This document shows, in pieces, positions 34,377 through 43,151 of a stretch of 64,000 nucleotides of DNA. The notes beneath the pieces are model-generated. The model saw only the letters and a program-made list of their open reading frames with translations, searched no databases and was not told where the DNA came from. A program made the translations under genes and the position numbers. The DNA comes from Methylobacter luteus IMV-B-3098 (GTDB lineage: Bacteria; Pseudomonadota; Gammaproteobacteria; Methylococcales; Methylomonadaceae). The stretch lies in the NCBI RefSeq assembly GCF_000427625.1, contig NZ_KE386569.1:3466854-3530853 (forward strand), given 5' to 3'. Numbering within the stretch: the first letter of the stretch is position 1; the number at the start of each line of letters is the position of its first letter.

Positions 34377-36284
34377 GTGACAGGCATATCCCAATTTGTG
34401 AAATTTAAATTCCGCTCCCGCACGACTATTTTTATCCATGATCTGGCCATGGTGGCCGTGGCCTGGTTTGGCGCGTACTGGCTGCGTTTTAATTTGGATG
34501 TCATTCCCGATAGGTTTTTACAGGATATCAAGCAAGATTTGCCTTATGTCGTTGTTATCCAGGGGGGTGTTTTTTGGTTTCTAGGCTTGTATCGCGGCGT
34601 TTGGCGTTTTTCTTCCATGCCGGATTTAATCCGAATCACTAAAGCGGTTTTGATCGGCATAGGCTTGATTGCCTTGAGTTTCTTTTTGTACAACCGCCTG
34701 GACGGTGTGCCACGCGCCGCACTGCCACTGTATTTGTTCTTATTGTTGCTACTGTTGAGCGTGCCCCGCTTTTGCTATCGATTCTGGAAGGAAAATATTC
34801 TGATGGAGCGCTCAGGCAAGAGAGCCCTGATTGTCGGTGCTGGTGCGGCGGGAGAAATGCTGGTCAGGGATTTGCTGGGCAAAACCAATTCCGGCTATTT
34901 ACCGGTTGCCTTTGTCGATGATGATCGTCATAAGCGGAAAAGAGAAATTAGAGGCATTCGGGTAGTCGGCGATATCGAACAATTACCGGTATTTATAAAA
35001 AAGCTGGGCATTGAGGTGATACTGATCGCCATTCCTTCGGCGACAGATAGCCAAATGCGGCGCATCATCGAAACATGCGAGCTGTGTGAGGTGCCTTTTC
35101 AAACCTTGCCATCGGTTAAGGATTTATTGTCAGGCAGGATTTCGCGTGGCAGTTTGCGTGACGTTTCGATTGAGGATATTTTAGGCCGTGATCCGATTCA
35201 TCTGGATTGGCGACTGATTGCTGACAATCTTCACGGCAAAAGCATCATGGTGACCGGCGGAGGCGGATCGATCGGCTCGGAACTCTGTAAGCAGCTGGCC
35301 AGAGTCAATCCGGCCAAGCTGATTATTTTCGATCAGTCGGAATTTAATTTATACAAAATAGATGCCGAGTTAAGAGCGTCCCACCCTGAAATAAAGCTCA
35401 AGGCTGTTTTAGGGGATGTCGCAGACAGGTTATCGGTGCGTCATGTTATCCGAAAATTAAAGCCCGATGTTATTTTTCATGCCGCAGCTTATAAGCATGT
35501 ACCGTTACTGGAAAATCAGATACGAGAAGCTGTGCATAATAATGTCATTGGCACCAAGACGGTTGCCGAAGAGGCGATCGCGGTCGGTATTGAGCGCTTT
35601 GTCTTGATTTCCACCGATAAGGCCGTTAACCCGACCAATGTCATGGGCGCAACCAAAAGGGCGGCCGAGATACTCTGCCAAAATTTGAACAGCCGTGATG
35701 GCACGCGTTTTATGACTGTGCGCTTTGGAAACGTACTGGATTCCGCCGGTAGTGTCGTGCCTTTGTTCAGAGCGCAAATCAAAGCCGGAGGACCGGTTAC
35801 GGTGACTCATCCCGATATTACGCGTTATTTTATGACGATTCCGGAAGCCTGCCAGTTGATTATGCAGGCTGAAGTCGCCGGCAAAGGCGGTGAGGTTTTT
35901 GTCTTGGATATGGGAGAGCCTATAAAGATTGCTTATCTGGCCGAGCAAATGATTCGTTTGAGCGGCAAGCGGGTCGGCGATGATATAGAAGTTAAATTCG
36001 TAGGTTTAAGACCCGGTGAGAAACTGCACGAGGAATTATTTCATGAACATGAGCAACTCAGATCTACCGGTTATGAAAAATTATTATTGGCTAATGCGCG
36101 GTTATATGACGAAGTTTTGTGGACAACCCATATTGAGAAGCTAGTTCAGGTCTGTCAACAGGATAATGAAACTGAGATTTTGAGAGTTTTACGAAGTCTT
36201 GTGCCCGAATATCAAGATGAGTTTCCCGAATATGAAGCTAAGGGCGAGATTGCGGTGAATAATTTGATGTCGGCTAACCTGTAG
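34377..36284 (+). CDS. wbpM: WbpM/CapD-like nucleotide-sugar 4,6-dehydratase
   Basis: 635 residues starting at GTG 34377. Four N-terminal membrane segments (residues about 15-130) are followed by a CoA-binding-like Rossmann region (RALIVGAGAAGEMLVRDLLG) and the catalytic SDR domain (IMVTGGGGSIGSELCKQLAR, near 287). VFHAAAYKHVPLLE, STDKAVNPTNVMGATKR and RFGNVLDSAGSVVPLF complete it. The active Tyr of YxxxK is replaced by Met in NVMGATK, as is normal in WbpM-like large dehydratases. It makes UDP-4-keto-6-deoxy-GlcNAc. It closes the cluster. Confidence 0.92.
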   Translation: MTGISQFVKFKFRSRTTIFIHDLAMVAVAWFGAYWLRFNLDVIPDRFLQDIKQDLPYVVVIQGGVFWFLGLYRGVWRFSSMPDLIRITKAVLIGIGLIALSFFLYNRLDGVPRAALPLYLFLLLLLLSVPRFCYRFWKENILMERSGKRALIVGAGAAGEMLVRDLLGKTNSGYLPVAFVDDDRHKRKREIRGIRVVGDIEQLPVFIKKLGIEVILIAIPSATDSQMRRIIETCELCEVPFQTLPSVKDLLSGRISRGSLRDVSIEDILGRDPIHLDWRLIADNLHGKSIMVTGGGGSIGSELCKQLARVNPAKLIIFDQSEFNLYKIDAELRASHPEIKLKAVLGDVADRLSVRHVIRKLKPDVIFHAAAYKHVPLLENQIREAVHNNVIGTKTVAEEAIAVGIERFVLISTDKAVNPTNVMGATKRAAEILCQNLNSRDGTRFMTVRFGNVLDSAGSVVPLFRAQIKAGGPVTVTHPDITRYFMTIPEACQLIMQAEVAGKGGEVFVLDMGEPIKIAYLAEQMIRLSGKRVGDDIEVKFVGLRPGEKLHEELFHEHEQLRSTGYEKLLLANARLYDEVLWTTHIEKLVQVCQQDNETEILRVLRSLVPEYQDEFPEYEAKGEIAVNNLMSANL

Positions 36285-36286
36285 AT

Positions 36287-36319
36287 AAAAAAAACCTCCC
36301 TATGCTTTGCATAGGGAGG
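36287..36319 (-). terminator. Strong intrinsic terminator for leftward transcription
   Basis: A perfect 11-bp stem CCTCCCTATGC/GCATAGGGAGG (36295-36305 and 36309-36319) with a TTT loop. The T-run is on the minus strand (36294 to about 36287, eight T). On the plus strand the hairpin is followed by CAAAAAA, so it would work poorly for the wbpM transcript. Confidence 0.75.
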
Positions 36320-36412
36320 CAAAAAATCAAGCAGAGTGTTATGAGGAGGATCTGCTTGTAGGTATAACACTAGGAGTGTAGTTAATCCTGCCGAGCTTAA
36401 CTGTTCAATTTG
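36287..36412 (-). ncRNA. Candidate small RNA with UCCUCCUC loop
   Basis: On the minus strand a promoter-like pair precedes a structured stretch. From 5' to 3' it holds AGTGTTAT (36371-36364), then a hairpin with CAAGCAGA (36358-36351) and TCTGCTTG (36335-36328) around a 15-base loop containing TCCTCCTC, and then the terminator at 36287-36319. ATAACACT in the loop side can instead pair with AGTGTTAT upstream, so two folds compete. Loops rich in UCCUCC in other bacterial sRNAs bind Shine-Dalgarno sequences. No leftward gene lies near. Length about 125 nt. It is not a known Rfam family that I recognise. Confidence 0.5.
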
Positions 36413-36418
36413 ACTCTT

Positions 36419-36446
36419 ATTGTATTGTTTCTGCGAGTTGCAGCAA
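36419..36446 (-). promoter_or_regulatory. Promoter candidate for the small RNA
   Basis: Reading leftward, TTGCTG (36446-36441) and TACAAT (36424-36419) are separated by 16 bases. The -10 is five of six to consensus. Transcription would begin near 36412. Confidence 0.5.
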
Positions 36447-36805
36447 TTACAAAAAAGATAATTGGAAGATTTAGACCAGTAGCTTTATAGCCAAAAGTTT
36501 TAAGTTGAGCTAAAACAATAAGCCCAGCTTGACTAGTTTATTTATCTGTCAGTTAGAATCTACTATACAGTGGATATTTATTGGATACAATATGATAAAT
36601 AATAAATGAATTGTTTCTTATTAAGAAATAAATAACAATCTAATTTTTAGTTCATTATCATCCATGATCCAAGATCATCCTGAGCTTGGCGCATCTATCA
36701 TTTCAATCAATCCTGTATAAATATCCAGAAAAAGTGACGAATCATAATTCTAAAAATTAAAACAGAACTCAAAATTTGTTATTTTCAAGATGAAGAGGGA
36801 AAGCA
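36447..36805. other. AT-rich gap upstream of the LysR gene
   Basis: About 360 bases of AT-rich sequence with no open frame of note. It holds the control region of the LysR gene. A GAGGG ribosome site lies about seven bases before the GTG at 36806. I could not identify a LysR operator with certainty. Confidence 0.4.
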
Positions 36806-37714
36806 GTGGATAAATTGACCAGCATGAATGTTTTTGTTCGGGTGGCAAAGGCCGGAAGCTTTGCTGGCGGTGCACGTGATTTGGGGATTTCACGGGCGAT
36901 GGCAACCAAGCACATCATGCAACTAGAGAGTAATTTGGGTACGCGCTTATTCAACCGAACTACGCGCAGCTTAAGCCTGACCGATGTGGGCTCCCAATAT
37001 CTGGAACGTTGTCAGCAGGTGCTCGGTGATGTTGAAGAGATGGAAGCGGCCGTAACGCATCTACAGACTGAGCCGCGAGGTGTCTTAAAAATCAGTGCCC
37101 CACCTGTGATTGGCGCGACGCACATTTCCCGCGCTTTGGCTGAATTTCTTAAAATACACCCGGATTTAAACGTTGACATGATTTTACAAGGCAGTCCGGG
37201 GGATCTGATCGACGAAGGGATTGATCTTGCTATTCATCTGGGCGCATTGGAAGATACCAGCATGGTGGCCCGGAAACTGGCCAGTTCGTCATTGGTCGTC
37301 TGTGGCTCACCCGAATATCTGGAACAGTACGGTATTCCGCAGACGCCGGAAGATTTGGCGCATCATAGCTGTCTGGTCAATTGGGCGATTCCTCCAAGGG
37401 GTAAATGGGAATTTAAAGATGAAGGCGGTTATAAGGCTATACATGTGTCCGGGCGGATGCAAGCCAATGCGGCGCATCCGATCCGTATCGCCGCCATCAA
37501 TGGCTTAGGTTTGGTTATGCTGCCCACTTATATCGTCGGGAGCGATATAGAAAAAGGCAAACTGAAGCTGGTGCTGGAAAATTACATACTGCCGCCATTG
37601 GATATTCATGCGGTTTATCCGCACAGGAAATACTTGTCGGCTAAGGTCAGAAGCTTTATGGATTTTCTGCAGGAATGGCTGGAGCACAGGGTCAGTATGC
37701 CTGGGACTGAATAA
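36806..37714 (+). CDS. LysR-family transcriptional regulator
   Basis: 302 residues from GTG 36806. The N-terminal helix-turn-helix (about 1-60) reads FVRVAKAGSFAGGARDLGIS, then LESNLGTRLFNRTTRSLSLT. Residues about 90-295 form the periplasmic-binding-like effector domain (LKISAPPVIGATHISRALAE, IDLAIHLGALEDTSMVARKL). It resembles the DsdC/CrgA-type LysR group. The target is unknown. It overlaps the next gene by one base (TAATG), so it may be co-transcribed with the methyltransferase and rhodanese. Confidence 0.9.
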   Translation: MDKLTSMNVFVRVAKAGSFAGGARDLGISRAMATKHIMQLESNLGTRLFNRTTRSLSLTDVGSQYLERCQQVLGDVEEMEAAVTHLQTEPRGVLKISAPPVIGATHISRALAEFLKIHPDLNVDMILQGSPGDLIDEGIDLAIHLGALEDTSMVARKLASSSLVVCGSPEYLEQYGIPQTPEDLAHHSCLVNWAIPPRGKWEFKDEGGYKAIHVSGRMQANAAHPIRIAAINGLGLVMLPTYIVGSDIEKGKLKLVLENYILPPLDIHAVYPHRKYLSAKVRSFMDFLQEWLEHRVSMPGTE

Positions 37715-38298
37715 TGGATGCGTTAATCGGCAAATGGGACCGCATTTATAGTCAATCCGGGCATGAAGCATATTTGCCGGCTCAGGTGCTCGCCGACAAT
37801 GTGTTTTTACTGCCTGAAGTTGGAACCGCTCTGGATCTGGCTTGCGGTCTAGGCGCCAATGCTATTTTTTTAGCACAACAGGGATTGGCAGTGACAGCCT
37901 TGGATATTTCGTCTGTCGCAATTGAAAAATTAACAGCTTATGCGGCTCTGCAGGGGTTAAATATCAATGCCCGCCAGCAAAAAATCGATTGTCACAGCTT
38001 GGCAGAATTGAAGTTTGATGTTATCGTCGTGAGCCGGTTTCTTGACCGCGCCCTAAGTGGTGCGATAATAGACGCACTTAATCCGGCCGGATTGCTTTTT
38101 TATCAGACTTATACGCGAGAAAAAGTTAACCGGCATGGTCCCAATAATCCTGACTATCTGCTGGCAGAAAACGAGTTACTGGGTTTGTTCTCGCCGTTGC
38201 GCGTGGTTTTTTTCAGAGACAATGGCTTAATCGGCAATAAAAATCTGGGTTTAAGGGGCGAGGCTCAGTTTATCGGCCAGAAATACATAGAGACTTAG
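37714..38298 (+). CDS. Class I SAM-dependent methyltransferase
   Basis: 194 residues. GTALDLACGLGANAIFLAQQ is motif I and VTALDISSVAIEKL is motif II; FDVIVVSRFLDRAL is motif IV. The size and pattern fit the TehB/UbiE-like small methyltransferases. The substrate is unknown. It is followed eight bases later by a rhodanese gene, a pair that could handle a sulfur or selenium compound (inference). Confidence 0.75.
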   Translation: MDALIGKWDRIYSQSGHEAYLPAQVLADNVFLLPEVGTALDLACGLGANAIFLAQQGLAVTALDISSVAIEKLTAYAALQGLNINARQQKIDCHSLAELKFDVIVVSRFLDRALSGAIIDALNPAGLLFYQTYTREKVNRHGPNNPDYLLAENELLGLFSPLRVVFFRDNGLIGNKNLGLRGEAQFIGQKYIET

Positions 38299-38305
38299 TT
38301 GAACG

Positions 38306-38698
38306 ATGATAGAAAATTTAGATCCTAGACAGTGCTGGGATTTGCTGCAACAAAATGCTCATGCGGTATTAGTGGATGTAAGAACCAAGATGGAACACAC
38401 GTTTGTCGGCCATCCGCCAGGTGCCGTACATATTCCCTGGAAAGAAGCGCCCGATTGGCAAATTAATCCACAATTCGTTGCCGAGGTCGAAAAGGCTGTG
38501 CCTGACAAGCAGGCGCCGGTTTTACTGCTTTGCCGTAGCGGTCAGCGATCGCTGGATGCGGCCAAGGCGCTGGAAGAGGCGGGCTACCAGCATTTAATCA
38601 ATATTGCTGACGGTTTCGAAGGTGCTTTGGATGAGAACAAGCATCGCGGTAACCTAAATGGCTGGCGATTCAAAGGTCTGCCCTGGGAGCAAAGTTAA
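38306..38698 (+). CDS. Rhodanese-like sulfurtransferase
   Basis: 130 residues, one rhodanese domain. HAVLVDVRTKMEHTFVGHPP is the N-terminal CH2A motif and VLLLCRSGQRSLDAAKALEE carries the catalytic Cys loop CRSGQR near residue 75. Single-domain rhodaneses move sulfane sulfur. Gene position suggests it is the last gene of the LysR-methyltransferase group. Confidence 0.88.
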   Translation: MIENLDPRQCWDLLQQNAHAVLVDVRTKMEHTFVGHPPGAVHIPWKEAPDWQINPQFVAEVEKAVPDKQAPVLLLCRSGQRSLDAAKALEEAGYQHLINIADGFEGALDENKHRGNLNGWRFKGLPWEQS

Positions 38699-38859
38699 TC
38701 TCCATTTCCTTGTCAGGTTGGACCAAGCCGGGCGTGTCCAGCATCCTCTTAAACTGCCGTTATGATGGCCTCCTGCCATCTTTTCCCTGCCCGATTTTTT
38801 AACCGGAGCGCGCTCGATTCCGCGCGCCTGTTCATTTAAACATTAGAGTATATTTAAAA

Positions 38860-40671
38860 GTGATCCAAAAATTAAGAAACATTGCCATTATTGCCCACGT
38901 AGACCACGGTAAAACGACGCTGGTTGACAAGCTGCTACAACAATCAGGAACTTTCGCCGCACATGCCAAGGTTTCAGAGCGGATTATGGACTCTAATGAT
39001 CTTGAAAAAGAGCGTGGTATCACGATTTTGGCCAAGAATACTGCGCTGGACTGGAACGGTTATCACATCAATATTGTGGATACGCCGGGCCACGCAGATT
39101 TTGGTGGCGAAGTTGAGCGCGTCTTGTCGATGGTTGATTCCGTATTATTGCTGGTTGACGCCGTTGACGGACCTATGCCGCAGACACGATTCGTTACTCA
39201 AAAGGCCTTTGCCTTGGGCTTAAAGCCGATTGTGGTTATCAACAAAATTGACCGTCCTGGCGCCCGTCCTGATTGGGTGGTTGACCAAACTTTTGATCTG
39301 TTTGACCGCCTTGGTGCAACCGATGAGCAGCTGGATTTTCCGATTGTCTATGCATCGGCATTAAACGGCTATGCTGGTCTTGATCCATCGGTCACAGGTG
39401 GCGATATGACGCCTTTGTTTGAGACAATTGTTGATAAAGTCAGTCCGCCGGCCGTTGATTTAGACGGTCCTTTCCAAATGCAGGTAACTACGCTCGATTA
39501 CAACACCTATGTTGGCGTAATAGGTATTGGCCGCATCCAACGCGGCACAATTAAGCCGAATATGCCACTGGTGATCATTAATAGAGAAGGCGTTGAGCGT
39601 AAAGGCCGCATGCTGCAGGTTTTCGGCTTTCACGGGTTGGACCGCGTCGAAGTGCCCGAAGCACGTGCCGGCGATATTATCGCATTTACCGGTATTGAAA
39701 AGTTGGAAATATCCGATACGATCTGCCATCCGGATGCAGTAGAAATATTACCACCGTTAACGGTCGATGAGCCGACAGTGACGATGACTTTTCAGGTCAA
39801 TAATTCACCATTTGCCGGCAAAGAAGGCAAGTTCGTGACTTCTCGGCAGATCCGCGACCGTTTGGAAAAAGAATTGCAGCACAACGTGGCGCTAAGAGTT
39901 GAAGATACGGCTGATCCGGACAAATTTAAAGTATCCGGCCGCGGCGAGTTGCATTTATCGGTCCTGATTGAAAATATGCGTCGTGAAGGTTTTGAACTGG
40001 GCGTTTCCCGGCCTGAAGTGATTATGAAAGAAATCGACGGTGAAAAATGCGAGCCTTTCGAGATGGTCACGATTGAGGTAGAGGAGGCTCATCAAGGCAC
40101 AATCATGGAAAGAATGGGTGAGCGTAAAGGCGACTTGCTGAACATGGTGCCCGATGGCAAAGGTCGTATTCGTCTGGAATATATGATTCCGTCACGCGGG
40201 TTAATCGGTTTTCAAACCGAATTTATGACCGCTACATCAGGTTCAGGTCTGTTGTACCACGTGTTTGATCACTACGGTCCAGTGAAAAAAGGCGAACTGG
40301 GCACACGCAAACGAGGCGTGATGGTTTCCATGGTGCAGGGTAAGGCGTTGGCTTATGCATTGTTTGCTTTGCAGGAGCGTGGCGAGTTGTTCCTGGTTCA
40401 TGCCGATGAAGTGTATGAAGGAATGTTGGTAGGCATACATTCACGCGCCAATGATTTAGTTGTCAACCCGACCAAAGCTAAACAGCTAACGAATATTCGC
40501 GCTGCCGGTACAGACGAAAACTTGATTTTAACAGCGATTCAAAAAATGACTTTAGAGCAAGCTCTGGAGTTTATTGGTGAGGATGAACTGGTAGAAGTGA
40601 CGCCAAAATCAATCCGCTTGAGGAAGAAGCATTTAACTGAGAACGAGCGTAAACGTGCTGCTAAAGGCTAA
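38860..40671 (+). CDS. typA: Translational GTPase TypA/BipA
   Basis: 603 residues from GTG 38860 (E. coli about 607). G1 is [15 protein letters not shown] (12-26), the switch is [14 protein letters not shown]3 is [15 protein letters not shown] and G4 is [10 protein letters not shown]. Domains like EF-G III and V follow, and the C-terminal BipA domain ends [15 protein letters not shown]. It binds the ribosome and helps subunit assembly at low temperature. The 160 bases before it have no clear promoter. Confidence 0.97.
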   Translation: MIQKLRNIAIIAHVDHGKTTLVDKLLQQSGTFAAHAKVSERIMDSNDLEKERGITILAKNTALDWNGYHINIVDTPGHADFGGEVERVLSMVDSVLLLVDAVDGPMPQTRFVTQKAFALGLKPIVVINKIDRPGARPDWVVDQTFDLFDRLGATDEQLDFPIVYASALNGYAGLDPSVTGGDMTPLFETIVDKVSPPAVDLDGPFQMQVTTLDYNTYVGVIGIGRIQRGTIKPNMPLVIINREGVERKGRMLQVFGFHGLDRVEVPEARAGDIIAFTGIEKLEISDTICHPDAVEILPPLTVDEPTVTMTFQVNNSPFAGKEGKFVTSRQIRDRLEKELQHNVALRVEDTADPDKFKVSGRGELHLSVLIENMRREGFELGVSRPEVIMKEIDGEKCEPFEMVTIEVEEAHQGTIMERMGERKGDLLNMVPDGKGRIRLEYMIPSRGLIGFQTEFMTATSGSGLLYHVFDHYGPVKKGELGTRKRGVMVSMVQGKALAYALFALQERGELFLVHADEVYEGMLVGIHSRANDLVVNPTKAKQLTNIRAAGTDENLILTAIQKMTLEQALEFIGEDELVEVTPKSIRLRKKHLTENERKRAAKG

Positions 40672-40684
40672 GCAATGTATAAGC

Positions 40685-40720
40685 GATACAGGTGGCAGGG
40701 AGGTCCCTGCCACCTGTATC
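40685..40720. repeat. Perfect 16-bp hairpin after typA
   Basis: GATACAGGTGGCAGGG and CCCTGCCACCTGTATC flank an AGGT loop 13 bases after the typA stop. No T-run follows on either strand, so it is more likely an mRNA 3'-end stabiliser than an intrinsic terminator. Confidence 0.6.
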
Positions 40721-40769
40721 CTGGCCATTGTCGTTTAACATTGCAGTTCGGCAGGGATTTGAATTTTAT

Positions 40770-40803
40770 AAAAAAGCCCCAGGGCACTAAAGTGCGCTGG
40801 GGC
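40770..40803 (-). terminator. Intrinsic terminator of the Rsm-like RNA
   Basis: Leftward, GCCCCAGCGCACT and AGTGCCCTGGGGC form a 13-bp stem with one mismatch (40803-40791 and 40788-40776), followed by six T at 40775-40770. The T-run exists only on the minus strand. Confidence 0.8.
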
Positions 40804-40893
40804 CTAAAATCGCCAGCTTGGTTGGCTTAGTTCCATCCTTGGCAACATCCTATTGAAAAGTCCTTGAAATCCTTATCCTGTTTGGCGATGTAA
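40770..40893 (-). ncRNA. RsmY/RsmZ/CsrB-like regulatory RNA
   Basis: About 120 nt on the minus strand. Six GGA motifs lie between 40878 and 40832, in contexts such as ACAGGAT, TAAGGAT, CAAGGAC, ATAGGAT and CAAGGATGGA, as in RNAs that titrate CsrA/RsmA. ATCGCC at the 5' end (40889-40884) pairs with GGCGAT (40814-40809) and closes the whole repeat region, followed at once by the terminator. A GacA-box-like palindrome lies 50-75 bases upstream. Length, motif density and architecture match Pseudomonas and Legionella RsmY/Z. It sits alone between typA and hisB, both rightward. Confidence 0.75.
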
Positions 40894-40944
40894 CTATTCT
40901 CTCAAAAAGTTCCAAGAAAAAAAGCCGGCTAAGGCGGAAATTGT

Positions 40945-40962
40945 TGTAAGCAAAAGATTACG
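40945..40962 (-). promoter_or_regulatory. GacA-box-like palindrome
   Basis: On the plus strand TGTAAG-CAAAAG-ATTACG; read leftward it is CGTAAT-N6-CTTACA, compared with TGTAAG-N6-CTTACA known for GacA upstream sites (10 of 12). A second, less regular half-site pair (TGTAAG at 40981 and CTTCA at 40992) lies just upstream. The distance to the inferred RNA start fits activation by a GacA-type response regulator. Confidence 0.55.
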
Positions 40963-41115
40963 TGCAAAATTGTCGCCTTTTGTAAGGCAGGCTTCATCTT
41001 TTATATTGCTAAAAAAACAGTATACCCGGCCCGAGCGACAATGATTTAACAATCACTGCGAAATCCGCTAATTCATAGTAAAATGCTGATAGACATTAAT
41101 TCAGCCCTTTAAATC

Positions 41116-41709
41116 ATGAATCAACGCACTGCCGAAGTAGAGCGCAATACGCTTGAAACTCAAATTAATATTAAAATTAACCTGGATGGATCGGGAAAAG
41201 CCTCATTTCTAACCGGAATACCTTTTCTTGAGCATATGCTGGATCAGGTTGCCAGACATGGATTGATCGACATCGAAATCGATGCCAAAGGTGACTTGGA
41301 AATTGATGATCATCATACGGTGGAAGATATCGGGATTACATTGGGCCAAGCCTTTGCTGCAGCTATCGGCGATAAAAAAGGCATTTATCGTTACGGGCAT
41401 GCCTATGTGCCTCTGGATGAAGCATTGTCCAGAGTGGTGATTGATTTTTCAGGTCGTCCAGGCCTGTTTTACGAAGTGAAATTCCCGAAGGCCATGATCG
41501 GCAGTTTTGATGTGGATTTGTTCCGCGAATTTTTCCAAGGGTTTGTCAATCATGCCGGCGTTACGCTTCACATTGATAATTTGAAGGGCGCTAACGCTCA
41601 TCATATTGCAGAAACGATCTTCAAAGCCATGGGGCGGGCAATACGCATGGCCATCGCCGCCGACCCAAGAATGGCTGGCATGATGCCTTCAACCAAAGGC
41701 AGCCTTTAA
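41116..41709 (+). CDS. hisB: Imidazoleglycerol-phosphate dehydratase
   Basis: 197 residues, the monofunctional form without a histidinol-phosphatase domain. Metal-binding motifs are [24 protein letters not shown] and [17 protein letters not shown]. It catalyses the sixth step of histidine synthesis. It begins the run hisB-hisH-hisA-hisF-hisI-hisE, which is followed by tatABC. Confidence 0.97.
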   Translation: MNQRTAEVERNTLETQINIKINLDGSGKASFLTGIPFLEHMLDQVARHGLIDIEIDAKGDLEIDDHHTVEDIGITLGQAFAAAIGDKKGIYRYGHAYVPLDEALSRVVIDFSGRPGLFYEVKFPKAMIGSFDVDLFREFFQGFVNHAGVTLHIDNLKGANAHHIAETIFKAMGRAIRMAIAADPRMAGMMPSTKGSL

Positions 41710-41745
41710 TTTCGAACCCGTTTTTAACTTTTACTCTTGTGTTTT

Positions 41746-42387
41746 ATGTCTTCTGTTGCCGTTATTGATTATGGAATGGGCAATCTGCATTCGATTGCAA
41801 AAGCCCTGCAGCATGCTGCTCCGCAAGTAGATGTGCGAATAGTATCCGATGCCGATGCGATCTTGCACGCTGATCGGGTTGTTTTTCCCGGCGTCGGCGC
41901 CATACGCGATTGCATGCAGGCATTGAATCAGTCGGGTTTGTCCGAGGTCATAAAGAGCGTTGCCGAAACAAAGCCTTTGCTGGGCATTTGTTTAGGTATG
42001 CAGGCTTTATTGACTGACAGCGAGGAAAACGGCAATACGCAATGTCTGAATATTTTTTCGGGTCATGTTGTGCATTTTCGTGAGCCATTAGAAGACAGTG
42101 TCGGCAATCGTCTGAAAATTCCTCATATGGGTTGGAATCAGGTTCATTTTGCGCCTCATCCGCTATGGGACGGTATTGCCCAGGACAGCCGGTTTTATTT
42201 TGTGCACAGCTATTATGCGTGCCCCGACGAAACTTCCGTCGTCGCGGCAACCACGGACTATCCTGACCCATTTGCTTGCGCTTTGGCGCGAAACAATGTT
42301 TTTGCCGTACAATTTCACCCCGAAAAAAGTCAGGCAGCCGGTTTGCAACTGCTGAAAAACTTTTTACATTGGAATGGACAAGTTTAA
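41746..42387 (+). CDS. hisH: Imidazole glycerol phosphate synthase, glutaminase subunit
   Basis: 213 residues from ATG 41746 (an upstream TTG at 41737 in the same frame is less likely). Class I glutamine amidotransferase: oxyanion/Cys motif LLGICLGMQALL, and the His-Glu pair in AVQFHPEKSQ. It supplies ammonia to HisF through a tunnel. Confidence 0.96.
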   Translation: MSSVAVIDYGMGNLHSIAKALQHAAPQVDVRIVSDADAILHADRVVFPGVGAIRDCMQALNQSGLSEVIKSVAETKPLLGICLGMQALLTDSEENGNTQCLNIFSGHVVHFREPLEDSVGNRLKIPHMGWNQVHFAPHPLWDGIAQDSRFYFVHSYYACPDETSVVAATTDYPDPFACALARNNVFAVQFHPEKSQAAGLQLLKNFLHWNGQV

Positions 42388-42411
42388 ATTTACCATTGAG
42401 GTTCTACGTGT

Positions 42412-43143
42412 ATGTTGCTAATACCAGCAATTGATTTAAAAGAAGGAAAATGTGTCCGTTTACGGCAGGGGCGCATGGACGATGACACCGTGTTTTCGGA
42501 TGACCCGGTAGCCGTCGCAGGCAAGTGGGTGGCTGCCGGCGCCAAAAGAATTCATCTGGTCGATCTGGACGGCGCCTTTGCTGGAAAACCCAGAAATGCC
42601 GATGTGATTCATGCCATCGCGGCCGCTTACCCAGATGTGCCTGTGCAGATTGGCGGCGGTATTCGCGATGAAGATACGATACAAGGTTACCTCGATGCCG
42701 GCGTTCAATACGTTATTATCGGCACCAAGGCCGTCAGTGAGCCGCACTTTGTCAGGGATGTAGCGCTTGAATTTCCCGGCCATATTATTGTCGGGCTGGA
42801 TGCTAAAGACGGCAAGGTTGCCGTGGATGGCTGGTCCAAGCTGTCTCGCCATGACGTAATCGATCTGGCCCAGCACTTTGAGGAAGACGGGGTCGAGGCG
42901 ATCATTTATACCGATATTTCCAGAGACGGCATGATGTCTGGCGTCAATGTCGAGGCTACTGCGAAGCTGGCGCGAGCTATTCGTATTCCGGTCATAGCTT
43001 CCGGCGGCATTACCAATATGGACGATATCAGAGCCTTGGGTGCTGTAGCCGGCGACGGCATTATGGGCGCCATTACCGGCAGGGCTATTTACGAAGGTAC
43101 GCTGGATTTTGCCGAAGCGGAAAAACTGGCCGAGTCATTCTGA
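42412..43143 (+). CDS. hisA: Phosphoribosylformimino-AICAR-ribotide isomerase
   Basis: 243 residues, (beta/alpha)8 barrel. It begins [20 protein letters not shown] with the catalytic Asp at residue 8. The second Asp is in [14 protein letters not shown], and phosphate-binding loops are [10 protein letters not shown] and VIASGGITN. Fourth step of the pathway. Eight bases separate it from hisF. Confidence 0.97.
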   Translation: MLLIPAIDLKEGKCVRLRQGRMDDDTVFSDDPVAVAGKWVAAGAKRIHLVDLDGAFAGKPRNADVIHAIAAAYPDVPVQIGGGIRDEDTIQGYLDAGVQYVIIGTKAVSEPHFVRDVALEFPGHIIVGLDAKDGKVAVDGWSKLSRHDVIDLAQHFEEDGVEAIIYTDISRDGMMSGVNVEATAKLARAIRIPVIASGGITNMDDIRALGAVAGDGIMGAITGRAIYEGTLDFAEAEKLAESF

Positions 43144-43151
43144 AGAAAACC

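Noticed and set aside
36287-36319. Terminator of the rightward wbpM operon
   Set aside because: The hairpin has its T-run on the minus strand only, so it fits leftward transcription.
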